A DNA stretch of 10,790 nt from an uncultured Collinsella sp. (GTDB lineage Bacteria > Actinomycetota > Coriobacteriia > Coriobacteriales > Coriobacteriaceae): NCBI GenBank assembly GCA_902478885.1, contig CABSMS010000072.1, positions 1-10,790 of the forward strand, in the 5' to 3' direction. This document shows, piece after piece, positions 4,860 through 10,790 of this stretch. Each line of letters starts with the position of its first letter. The first letter of the stretch is position 1. A program made the position numbers and the translations under genes. The notes under the pieces were generated by a model that was not told the origin of the DNA, did not search any database, and saw only the letters and a program-made list of their open reading frames with translations.

Positions 4860-5921
4860 ATGGAGAGGATACTCGGCGTTAATCTCTCTGGCTGGTTTAT
4901 TCCCGAGCCTTGGGTGACCCCGTCGCTGTATGCGGCGACCGGTGCATCCAACGCAGCCGAGCTGCAGGAGGCCATGGGCACCGCCGCCTATAACGAGCGC
5001 ATGCGCCGTCATTACGAGACGTTTGTGAGCGAGGATGATTTCCGTCGCATGGCGCAGATCGGCCTCAACGCCGTGCGCCTGCCGGTGCCTTGGTATGCCT
5101 TTGGCTCACAGGAGTCCGATGCCTCCTACATCTCGGTTGTCGATTACATCGACCGCGCGATTGAGTGGGCTGCCAAGTACAACATTCGCGTGCTGCTTGA
5201 CCTGGCGACTGTGCCCGGTGGCCAGGGCGATTCCAACGATTCGCCCGCCACGCCGGAGGCTGTTGCCGAGTGGCATTCGTCCACTAACGGCCGCCATGTC
5301 GCACTTGACGTGCTCGAGCGCTTGGCCGAGCGTTACGGCGAGGCCGAGAGCCTGCTGGGCATTGAGCTGCTGGATACGCCGCAGATGAGTGTCCGTAAGA
5401 GCCTCTTCACCATGACGGATGGCATTCCTGCTCACTACCTGCGCAATTTCTATCGCGATGCTTACGAGCTCGTCCGTTCGTATATGCCCGAGGATAAGAT
5501 CGTCGTTTTCTCGTCGTCGGGGCATCCCAGCGAGTGGAAGCATTTTATGCGCGGTGCCAAGTACAAGAACGTCTACATGGACCTTCACCTGTACCATTAC
5601 CGCGACGAGCATGCGCTCGACATCACGAGCCCCCGCGGGCTGACGACGGCGATTTCGCGTAACAAGCGCGAGCTTAAAGAAGCGATTTCGACTGGGTTCC
5701 CCGTGCTGGTGGGCGAATGGTCGGGCGCGGCGATCTTTGCCAACTCGTCGGTTACGCCCGAGGGCCGCAATGCCTACGAGCGCGTGTTTATCGCCAACCA
5801 GCTGGCTTCGTTTGCGCCGGCTGCTGGTTGGTTCTTCCAAACGTGGAAGACCGAGAAGCGCATTGCAGCATGGGACGCCCGCGCGGCGCTCGGTACGCTC
5901 GAGCGCGGCATGATTGAATAG
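4860..5921 (+). CDS. GH5 exo-beta-1,3-glucanase-like protein lacking catalytic acid/base
   Basis: The start is ATG at 4860 with AAGGGGG five bases upstream, giving 353 residues. The frame stays open upstream through the hairpin repeats, but that part is not protein-like. The body follows the GH5 barrel of exo-beta-1,3-glucanases (GH5_9-like): GVNLSGWFIPEPWVTPSLY at 6-24, VRLPVPW at 72-78, LDLATVPGGQG at 113-123, GIELLDTP at 167-174, DLHLYHY at 241-247, VGEWSGA at 284-290 and GWFFQTWKTE at 323-332. In active family members the corresponding motifs are LDLH, LLNEP and VGEWS. Here the nucleophile Glu286, Arg73, His243, Tyr245 and Trp329 are kept, but the invariant His is Ala116, and the Asn-Glu acid/base pair is Asp172-Thr173. 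Normal retaining hydrolysis is therefore not expected. There is no signal peptide, so it is probably cytosolic. The gene is six bases upstream of rsmI. It may be a sugar-binding pseudoenzyme or act by an altered mechanism. Confidence 0.82.
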   Translation: MERILGVNLSGWFIPEPWVTPSLYAATGASNAAELQEAMGTAAYNERMRRHYETFVSEDDFRRMAQIGLNAVRLPVPWYAFGSQESDASYISVVDYIDRAIEWAAKYNIRVLLDLATVPGGQGDSNDSPATPEAVAEWHSSTNGRHVALDVLERLAERYGEAESLLGIELLDTPQMSVRKSLFTMTDGIPAHYLRNFYRDAYELVRSYMPEDKIVVFSSSGHPSEWKHFMRGAKYKNVYMDLHLYHYRDEHALDITSPRGLTTAISRNKRELKEAISTGFPVLVGEWSGAAIFANSSVTPEGRNAYERVFIANQLASFAPAAGWFFQTWKTEKRIAAWDARAALGTLERGMIE

Positions 5922-5927
5922 GTTGAT

Positions 5928-6806
5928 ATGACGCAAAACAGCGCCCATACGGGCAAACTCTATGTGGTCGGCACGCCCATCGGCAACCTGGGCGACCTGT
6001 CCCCGCGCGTTGGCGAGGCCTTTGCCGCTGCCGATGTCATCTGCTGCGAAGACACGCGCGTGACGTCAAAGCTGCTGATGCACCTGGGCATTTCCAAGCC
6101 GCTTGTCCGTTGCGACGAGAATGTGATCGCCAGCCGCGCCGCCGGCCTGGTCGACCGTCTGCTGGCGGGGGAGACCCTCGCCTTTGCCTCGGACGCCGGC
6201 ATGCCGAGCGTGTCCGATCCCGGCCAGGCGCTGGTCGAGGCGGCGCGTGAGGCCGATGTGCCCGTCGAAGTTATTCCTGGGCCCTCTGCTTGCGTCACGG
6301 CACTCGTTTCGTCCGGCATTCCCTGCGAGCATTTTTTCTTCGAGGGCTTTTTGGGCCGAAAGCACGGCGACCGTGTGCGCCGTTTGCAGCGCCTTGCCGT
6401 GGTGCCCGGCGCACTCATCTTCTACGAGTCTCCACATCGTATCGTGGCGACGCTCGAGGCCGTGACGGAGGTCTTTCCCCAGCGTGAGGTTGCCGTTTGT
6501 CGCGAACTCACCAAGCTGCACGAGGAGGTCTTGCGCGGGCCCGCTGCCCAGCTTGCCGAGGAGCTGCGTGCTCGCGGCGAGGTAAAGGGCGAGATTGCGC
6601 TGGTCATCGCGCCGCCGAGCGAGGATGAGGAGGCCGGTATCGTGCCGGTTGGCGCCGCGGCAGCGGATCCCGACGAGGCCCTGCGCGAGGATATCCGCGC
6701 CGCGCTCGAGGAGGGGGAGCCCGCGTCTGCGGTGGCCAAGCGCCTGTCTCAGAAGTATTCGCGCCGCAAGCGCGATGTCTATGCCATGGTGCTCGATATG
6801 CAATAG
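5928..6806 (+). CDS. rsmI: 16S rRNA (cytidine(1402)-2'-O)-methyltransferase RsmI
   Basis: RsmI uses S-adenosylmethionine to methylate the 2'-OH of C1402 in the decoding centre of 16S rRNA, in the cytoplasm. The 292-residue protein has the tetrapyrrole-methylase fold signature from the start: LYVVGTPIGNLGDLSPR at 11-27, CEDTR at 40-44, SDAGMPSVSDPG at 88-99, VIPGPSA at 115-121, FYESPHR at 165-171, CRELTKLHEE at 191-200 and KGEIALVI at 220-227. SDAGMP has Met where Thr is usual. A basic C-terminal helix (KRLSQKYSRRKRDVYAMVL) completes the family pattern, and the length is normal. The start ATG has only a weak AGG upstream and lies six bases after the GH5-like stop, so it probably depends on translation from that gene. 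The assignment is firm. Confidence 0.96.
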   Translation: MTQNSAHTGKLYVVGTPIGNLGDLSPRVGEAFAAADVICCEDTRVTSKLLMHLGISKPLVRCDENVIASRAAGLVDRLLAGETLAFASDAGMPSVSDPGQALVEAAREADVPVEVIPGPSACVTALVSSGIPCEHFFFEGFLGRKHGDRVRRLQRLAVVPGALIFYESPHRIVATLEAVTEVFPQREVAVCRELTKLHEEVLRGPAAQLAEELRARGEVKGEIALVIAPPSEDEEAGIVPVGAAAADPDEALREDIRAALEEGEPASAVAKRLSQKYSRRKRDVYAMVLDMQ

Positions 6807-6830
6807 ATGGAGGATATCCAGCCCTTGCGC

Positions 6831-6836
6831 TAGAAT
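6831..6836 (+). promoter_or_regulatory. Candidate -10 element for metG
   Basis: TAGAAT lies 39 bases before the metG start in the 69-base gap after rsmI. The -35 at the right distance (TGGAGG around 6808) is poor. metG may have its own promoter here or be read from upstream; the evidence is weak. Confidence 0.35.
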
Positions 6837-6875
6837 CATCCTCTGTATGCAACGTTTTTCTGGAGGACAAACCCC

Positions 6876-8477
6876 ATGGATCAAAGCAAGCCTTCGTTCT
6901 TTATCACGACGCCCATCTACTACGTCAACGCCGATCCGCACCTGGGCACGGCTTATTCCACCATCATCGCCGACGTTCAGGCTCGCTATCGCCGCTCCGC
7001 CGGCTATAACGTCAAGTTCCTGACCGGCATGGACGAGCACGGCGAGAAGGTCGCCGAGGCCGCAGCCAAGCACGGCATGACGCCGCAGGAGTGGACCGAC
7101 AGCCAAGCTCCGCACTTCAAGGAGCTTTGGAGCAAGCTCGAGATCTCCAACGACGACTTCATCCGCACCACCGAGCCGCGCCAGCATCATGCCGTGCAGC
7201 ACCTGTGGGAGCGCATGAAGGAGTCCGGCTACCTGTATAAGGGCAGCTACGACGGTTGGTATTGCGTGCCTGACGAGACCTACTTCACCGATACGCAGGT
7301 TCAGAAGGGCGACGAGGAGTACGGCAGCGTCGGCCAGCACCTGTGTCCCGACTGCCACCGTCCGCTTGAGCGCGTGCAGGAGGAGTCCTACTTCTTTAAG
7401 CTTTCCGCCTTCCAGGACAAGCTGCTCAAGCTCTATGACGAGCACCCCGACTTTGTCGAGCCTGCGTTCCGCATGAACGAGGTTCGCAGCTTTGTCGAGG
7501 GCGGCCTCAACGACCTTTCCGTGAGCCGCACGAGCTTTGACTGGGGCATCCAGGTCCCGTTTGACGAGGGCCATGTGACCTATGTATGGTTCGACGCGCT
7601 GCTCAACTATATGACGGCCGTCGGCTACGGTGTCGACACCGACGAGGCGCGTGCCGAGCTGGCCTATCGCTGGCCCGCGCAGTTCCACATCGTGGGTAAG
7701 GACATCATCCGCTTCCACTGCGTCATTTGGCCCGCCATGCTCATGGCCATCGGCGAGGCCCTGCCCGAGCACGTCTTTGCCCACGGCTTCCTGACCGTGC
7801 GCAATGCCGAGACCGGCAAGGCCGAGAAGATGTCCAAGAGCCGCGGCAACGCCATCGCTCCGCAGGACGTTATCGACATGCTGGGCGTCGAGGGCTATCG
7901 CTACTACTTTATGACCGACGTCGTCCCCGGCACCGACGGTGCCATCAGCTTCGACCGCATGGAGCAGGTCTACAACGCCGACCTGGCCAACAGCTGGGGC
8001 AACCTCATCTCGCGTTCGCTCAACATGAGCGGCAAGTATTTTGACGGTTGCGCGCCCGCCAAGCCCGCATCGTTCGATGCGTTCGACAACCCGCTGGCAA
8101 AGATTGCCGACGGTTTGGTCGAGCGCTACATGGCCAAGATGGACGTGCTCGATTACGGTGGAGCCAAGGACGAGGTCATGGAGCTCATCCACGCCGCCAA
8201 CCACTACATCGAGGACTCCGAGCCTTGGGCACTTGCCAAGGACGAGGCCAAGGCTGACGAGCTGGCGTTTGTGATCTACAACCTGCTCGAGGCCATCCGC
8301 ATTGCCGCTCACCTGCTGATGCCGCTCATGCCCCAGACTTCTGCCGAGGCTCTGCGCCGCCTGTCCTGCGAGGACGAGGCCGCGAGCGACGACCTCAAGG
8401 GCATTTGCGCTTGGGGCCTGCTTGCTGGTGGTCAGCCCGTCGAGAAGGGCGATCCGCTGTTCCCGCGTCTGGCGTAG
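6876..8477 (+). CDS. metG: Methionyl-tRNA synthetase
   Basis: It charges tRNA-Met and initiator tRNA with methionine, using ATP, in the cytoplasm. The start is ATG at 6876 with GGAGGA eight bases upstream; 533 residues. It is a class I synthetase: TTPIYYVNADPHLGTAY at 11-27 holds the HIGH-type motif (HLGT), and KMSKSRGN at 318-325 is the KMSKS loop. GMDEHGEK and HIVGKDIIRFH are also typical. The protein ends at GDPLFPRLA after the anticodon-binding helical domain. It therefore lacks the C-terminal EMAP/Trbp-like tRNA-binding domain found in B. subtilis-type enzymes of about 660 residues; compact forms like this are known. The connective-peptide region keeps Cys130, Cys157 and Cys160 but has Asp133 where a four-Cys zinc knuckle would have its second Cys, so zinc binding is doubtful. 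It is followed by a strong terminator. Confidence 0.97.
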   Translation: MDQSKPSFFITTPIYYVNADPHLGTAYSTIIADVQARYRRSAGYNVKFLTGMDEHGEKVAEAAAKHGMTPQEWTDSQAPHFKELWSKLEISNDDFIRTTEPRQHHAVQHLWERMKESGYLYKGSYDGWYCVPDETYFTDTQVQKGDEEYGSVGQHLCPDCHRPLERVQEESYFFKLSAFQDKLLKLYDEHPDFVEPAFRMNEVRSFVEGGLNDLSVSRTSFDWGIQVPFDEGHVTYVWFDALLNYMTAVGYGVDTDEARAELAYRWPAQFHIVGKDIIRFHCVIWPAMLMAIGEALPEHVFAHGFLTVRNAETGKAEKMSKSRGNAIAPQDVIDMLGVEGYRYYFMTDVVPGTDGAISFDRMEQVYNADLANSWGNLISRSLNMSGKYFDGCAPAKPASFDAFDNPLAKIADGLVERYMAKMDVLDYGGAKDEVMELIHAANHYIEDSEPWALAKDEAKADELAFVIYNLLEAIRIAAHLLMPLMPQTSAEALRRLSCEDEAASDDLKGICAWGLLAGGQPVEKGDPLFPRLA

Positions 8478-8519
8478 AGACCGCGCGAGCGCCATATCGG
8501 CAATTTGCTGTTTAGCTGT

Positions 8520-8555
8520 AAGGGCATGGCCACCACGGTCCATGCCCTTTTGTTT
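8520..8555 (+). terminator. Rho-independent terminator after metG
   Basis: A perfect 10-pair stem, AAGGGCATGG (8520-8529) with CCATGCCCTT (8540-8549), has a 10-base loop and is followed by TTGTTT. It ends transcription 40-80 bases after metG and only about 32 bases before rsmA. Confidence 0.92.
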
Positions 8556-8587
8556 CAAGACGCCGCCATCATGCTAAGGAGGCAACC

Positions 8588-9448
8588 ATGACAACTTCGC
8601 CTTTGGCAAACCCCACGGCCACCAGGGAGCTGCTAGAGGAGTTTGGCCTTGCGACCAAGCATCGCCTGGGCCAGAACTTTCTAATCGACAATCATGTGAT
8701 CGAGCGTATCTGCGAGCTTGCCGAGCTTGCAGGTGACGAGCGCGTACTCGAGGTGGGTCCGGGTTGCGGTACGTTGACACTTGCGTTGCTGCAGGAAGCG
8801 GCGTGCGTTACGTCCATTGAGGCCGATCCTGAGCTCGAACCGGTGCTCGACGCCCACGCCGCCGACTATGCCAACTTCCGCTTTATCATGGGCGACGCGC
8901 TTAAGGTGGGCCCGGAGCAGATTGAGCAGGCTGCCGGCGGCGAGCCCACGGTATTTGTCGCGAACTTGCCCTATAACGTGGCGGCGACGATCATCCTGCA
9001 GTTCTTCCAGACGATGCCCGCGCTCAAGCGCGCCGTCGTCATGGTTCAAAAGGAGGTTGCCGATCGCATTGCCGCAGTGCCGGGTAACAAGACCTATGGC
9101 GGCTATACGGCAAAGCTCGGCCTGTATGCGCAGGTGACGGGTCGCTTTGAGGTGCCGCCGCGTTGCTTTATGCCGGCGCCGCACGTGGACTCGGCCGTCG
9201 TGCGTATCGACCGTGTTGACGGCGTGGTGCCCGAAGGACTCGATTGCGAATTTGTGGCCCACGTGATTGATGCTGCATTTGCTCAGCGTCGCAAGACCAT
9301 CCGCAATTCCATGAGCGCCAACGGCTTTGCCAAGGACGTGCTCGATGCCGCCTTTGAGGCTTGCGGTATCGCATCCACCACGCGCGCCGAAACGCTTGAT
9401 GTTGCCGACTTTGTCCGCCTGGCCCAGGAGCTAATCCATGACGCTTAA
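8588..9448 (+). CDS. rsmA: 16S rRNA dimethyladenosine transferase RsmA (KsgA)
   Basis: RsmA dimethylates A1518 and A1519 in the terminal helix of 16S rRNA with S-adenosylmethionine, a late step of small-subunit assembly. The start is ATG at 8588, with TAAGGAGG five bases upstream, one of the best ribosome sites in the window; 286 residues. Visible motifs are HRLGQNFLID at 25-34, VLEVGPGCGTLT at 53-64 (SAM site), an acidic SAM-ribose contact at E78, GDALK at 102-106, catalytic NLPYNVA at 126-132 and the PPRCFMPAPHVDSAVV block, with a helical C-terminal domain. All key family residues are present and the length is normal. It overlaps the next gene by 11 bases. The metG terminator lies immediately upstream and no clear promoter fits in the remaining gap, so transcription may depend on read-through or on a promoter overlapping the hairpin. 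Confidence 0.97.
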   Translation: MTTSPLANPTATRELLEEFGLATKHRLGQNFLIDNHVIERICELAELAGDERVLEVGPGCGTLTLALLQEAACVTSIEADPELEPVLDAHAADYANFRFIMGDALKVGPEQIEQAAGGEPTVFVANLPYNVAATIILQFFQTMPALKRAVVMVQKEVADRIAAVPGNKTYGGYTAKLGLYAQVTGRFEVPPRCFMPAPHVDSAVVRIDRVDGVVPEGLDCEFVAHVIDAAFAQRRKTIRNSMSANGFAKDVLDAAFEACGIASTTRAETLDVADFVRLAQELIHDA

Positions 9449-10355
9449 TGCCGAACGCGTGACGTTTACCAAGAAAAAGAAGACGGTTGCTTGTCCCGTG
9501 CCCTTGGCGCCGCTTGCCGACACGCATGCACATCTGCTTTCGTTCTGGGGCAAGGATGTGCCCGAGACGCTCCTGCGTGCCAAAGCCGCGGGCGTCGACC
9601 TGTTGGTGACGATGCTCGACCCCATCGCCGACAAGCGCAGCGTGACGGACTATAGCGACTGGCTCGTGCGCGAAATTCTGCCGATGCAGGATATCCCGCA
9701 GATCAAGTATCTTGCCGGCGTGCATCCGTATGGCGCGCCGGACTATACCGACGACGTTCACGCACAGGTCGTTGCCGCACTCGATGACCCCTTATGCGCC
9801 GGTATTGGCGAAATCGGCCTGGACTACCACATGGACTATGACGACGATATCGCGCCGGCACCCCATAACGTGCAGATTGACTGCATGGCGCGCCAGCTCG
9901 AGCTTGCCGTGTGCCGTAACGTGCCGGTGGAGCTGCATCTGCGTCACGAGGACACGGACCAGGAGCGAACCTCGCACGTGGACGCCTACAACGTGCTTCG
10001 TGAGGTGGGCGTGCCCCAGGCCGGTTGTGTGCTGCACTGCTTTGGCGAGGACCGCGCCACGATGGAGCGCTTTGTGGAGCTGGGCTGCTATATCGCCTAT
10101 GGTGGTGCGGCCACCTTTAAGCGCAACGACGACGTGCGCGAGGCATTTGCGGCAACCCCACTCGATCGAATTTTGTTCGAGACGGATTGCCCGTATATGG
10201 CTCCGGAGCCCATCCGCGGTCTTGAATGCGAGCCCGCAATGATTTCTATTACGGCAAACACGCTGGTTAACGACCGTGTCGATCGCACTGGTGAGGATGC
10301 CGAAACAATCGCGCAAGCCGCTTGGGAAAATGCCTACAAACTTTTTCAAAAATAG
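9438..10355 (+). CDS. tatD: TatD family metal-dependent deoxyribonuclease
   Basis: TatD proteins are amidohydrolase-fold, divalent-metal nucleases that trim 3' ends of DNA (and RNA) and act in repair and oxidative-damage turnover. The start is ATG at 9438 with AGGAG seven bases upstream, inside the rsmA end; 305 residues. The metal-site residues are all visible: H-x-H in DTHAH (His30, His32), Glu125 in GIGEIGLDYH, His167 in VELHLRH, His200 in VLHCF and Asp250 in FETDCPYMAP. The first 25 residues are a basic extension (KKKKT) beyond the usual TatD start, and an in-frame later start is not obvious. Family members are about 250-270 residues, so this one is slightly long. Co-location with metG and rsmA is conserved in many Gram-positive genomes, although the usual order there has tatD before rsmA. 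DNase function is by family; the in vivo substrate is not shown. Confidence 0.93.
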   Translation: MTLNAERVTFTKKKKTVACPVPLAPLADTHAHLLSFWGKDVPETLLRAKAAGVDLLVTMLDPIADKRSVTDYSDWLVREILPMQDIPQIKYLAGVHPYGAPDYTDDVHAQVVAALDDPLCAGIGEIGLDYHMDYDDDIAPAPHNVQIDCMARQLELAVCRNVPVELHLRHEDTDQERTSHVDAYNVLREVGVPQAGCVLHCFGEDRATMERFVELGCYIAYGGAATFKRNDDVREAFAATPLDRILFETDCPYMAPEPIRGLECEPAMISITANTLVNDRVDRTGEDAETIAQAAWENAYKLFQK

Positions 10356-10358
10356 TTC

Positions 10359-10387
10359 TTGCGTTCGTGGTGGCGCTCCGTTATTCT
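10359..10387 (+). promoter_or_regulatory. Promoter of tRNA-Leu
   Basis: A -35 TTGCGT at 10359-10364 and a -10 TATTCT at 10382-10387 are separated by 17 bases, starting three bases after the tatD stop. The expected start near 10394 leaves a leader of only about five bases. Confidence 0.75.
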
Positions 10388-10398
10388 AATTCCTGCAC

Positions 10399-10485
10399 GC
10401 GGGCGTGGCGGAATTGGCAGACGCGTACGGTTCAGGTCCGTATGGGGGCAACCCCATGAAGGTTCAAGTCCTTTCGCCCGCACCA
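10399..10485 (+). tRNA. tRNA-Leu (anticodon CAG)
   Basis: The cloverleaf has a perfect acceptor stem GCGGGCG/CGCCCGC, an anticodon stem TACGG/CCGTA with loop TTCAGGT (anticodon CAG at 10433-10435), a long class II variable arm TGGGG-GCAA-CCCCA, a T-arm with TTCAAGT, discriminator A and a genome-encoded CCA. The long variable arm is as expected for leucine tRNAs. Confidence 0.96.
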
Positions 10486-10496
10486 TTGATTGAAAG

Positions 10497-10521
10497 AGCT
10501 CCCAGCAATGGGAGCTTTTTT
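10497..10521 (+). terminator. Rho-independent terminator of tRNA-Leu
   Basis: A perfect eight-pair stem, AGCTCCCA-GCAA-TGGGAGCT, with a GNRA-type loop is followed directly by a T run to 10521. Confidence 0.93.
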
Positions 10522-10790
10522 GTTATGGGCCGTTTTTGGCAGATTTGACATATCGATTTCGCGCGGTAGATGCCCCTGTGGTCAAAAAGTGGCAAATATG
10601 AGTACTGACATGAAAATAGAGACATTTCATGAAGCCATTTTTGCTCATTTTACGCAACAGATGTACGCTAATTTGGCTCAACCTTGAGACAAAATGAAGT
10701 AATTTCGATAGACCTCGGGTCGCGCGCGCAGACGTGGTGTAAGAGTGTCCTGAGGTCCGTCGCTGCAAGTCCCGATGTTACTCCTTCTTG
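10522..10790. other. Non-coding tail with inverted repeats and a -35-like site
   Basis: I see no convincing gene in these 269 bases; the short open frames on both strands have no ribosome site or protein-like composition. The part from about 10580 to 10710 is markedly A/T-rich compared with the genes. It contains a perfect TTGACA (10545-10550) with only a weak -10 (TAGATG at 10567), and inverted repeats CATGAAA/TTTCATG (10609-10615, 10625-10631), CTCAA-CC-TTGAG (10677-10688) and GACCTCGGG/CCTGAGGTC (10711-10719, 10749-10757, one wobble). It may be the upstream region of a gene beyond the window. Confidence 0.45.

Noticed and set aside
5106..5948. A 280-codon minus-strand open frame opposite the GH5-like gene
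   Set aside because: It is the codon-bias shadow of a real + strand gene with clear GH5 motifs.
8478..8519. Promoter for rsmA upstream of the metG terminator
   Set aside because: No convincing -35/-10 pair was found, and any such transcript would have to pass the terminator hairpin.
6066..8558. An 830-codon open frame on the minus strand across rsmI and metG
   Set aside because: It is antisense to two unmistakable conserved genes. Its composition is that of a shadow frame in GC-rich DNA, and it has no ribosome site or recognisable domain.
10490..10687. A 65-codon + strand open frame after tRNA-Leu
   Set aside because: It begins in the tRNA-Leu terminator, has no ribosome site and crosses the inverted repeats.
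10523..10768. An 81-codon minus-strand frame at the window end
   Set aside because: It starts at TTG without a ribosome site and has no recognisable features; it is probably chance.

Overview
The window is high-GC bacterial DNA with dense + strand genes, short gaps and overlaps, and strong AAGGAGG/GGAGG ribosome binding sites. Gene content, codon use and gene order suggest an actinobacterium of the class Coriobacteriia, most like Collinsella. That assignment is by impression and was not tested by any search. The first 18 bases match the Tn5/Nextera mosaic-end adapter, so the window begins at a raw contig edge and its first gene is cut by library construction, not by biology.

Layout. (1) 19-3452 is the 3' end of a Tad/Flp-pilus-type operon: a truncated TadE-like minor pseudopilin, a large TadG-like membrane-anchored protein, a second TadE-like protein and a small DUF192 protein, all overlapping. 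(2) 3457-4062 is a compact toxin-antitoxin-like pair: a BrnT/RelE-like small protein followed by a ribbon-helix-helix protein. It is preceded by a perfect palindrome that could be its operator. (3) 4126-4860 is a gene-poor stretch with unusual structure. A tRNA-Phe gene has its own promoter and terminator. The last 20 bases of its gene plus CC end and the terminator are duplicated 186 bp downstream. Between the two copies lies a GC-rich foldback segment that carries an inverted copy of the tRNA T-arm. Three tandem 62-bp units follow, each able to form the same hairpin. (4) 4860-5921 encodes a cytosolic GH5 exo-beta-1,3-glucanase-like protein that has lost the catalytic acid/base Glu, its Asn neighbour and another invariant His. 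(5) 5928-10355 is a translation and RNA-maintenance block: rsmI, metG, rsmA and tatD. (6) 10359-10521 is a tRNA-Leu(CAG) gene with promoter and terminator, followed by about 270 bases with no convincing gene.

How the parts work together. The first block belongs to a surface pilus or secretion apparatus, and the third to 16S rRNA methylation (RsmI at C1402, RsmA at A1518/A1519), Met-tRNA charging and DNA/RNA end processing. The glucanase-like gene sits 6 bases before rsmI and is probably co-transcribed with it. The most unusual parts are the duplicated tRNA-Phe 3' end with its foldback insert, the wobble-conserved hairpin triplet, and the apparently dead GH5 protein. No complete new multi-gene system is visible.
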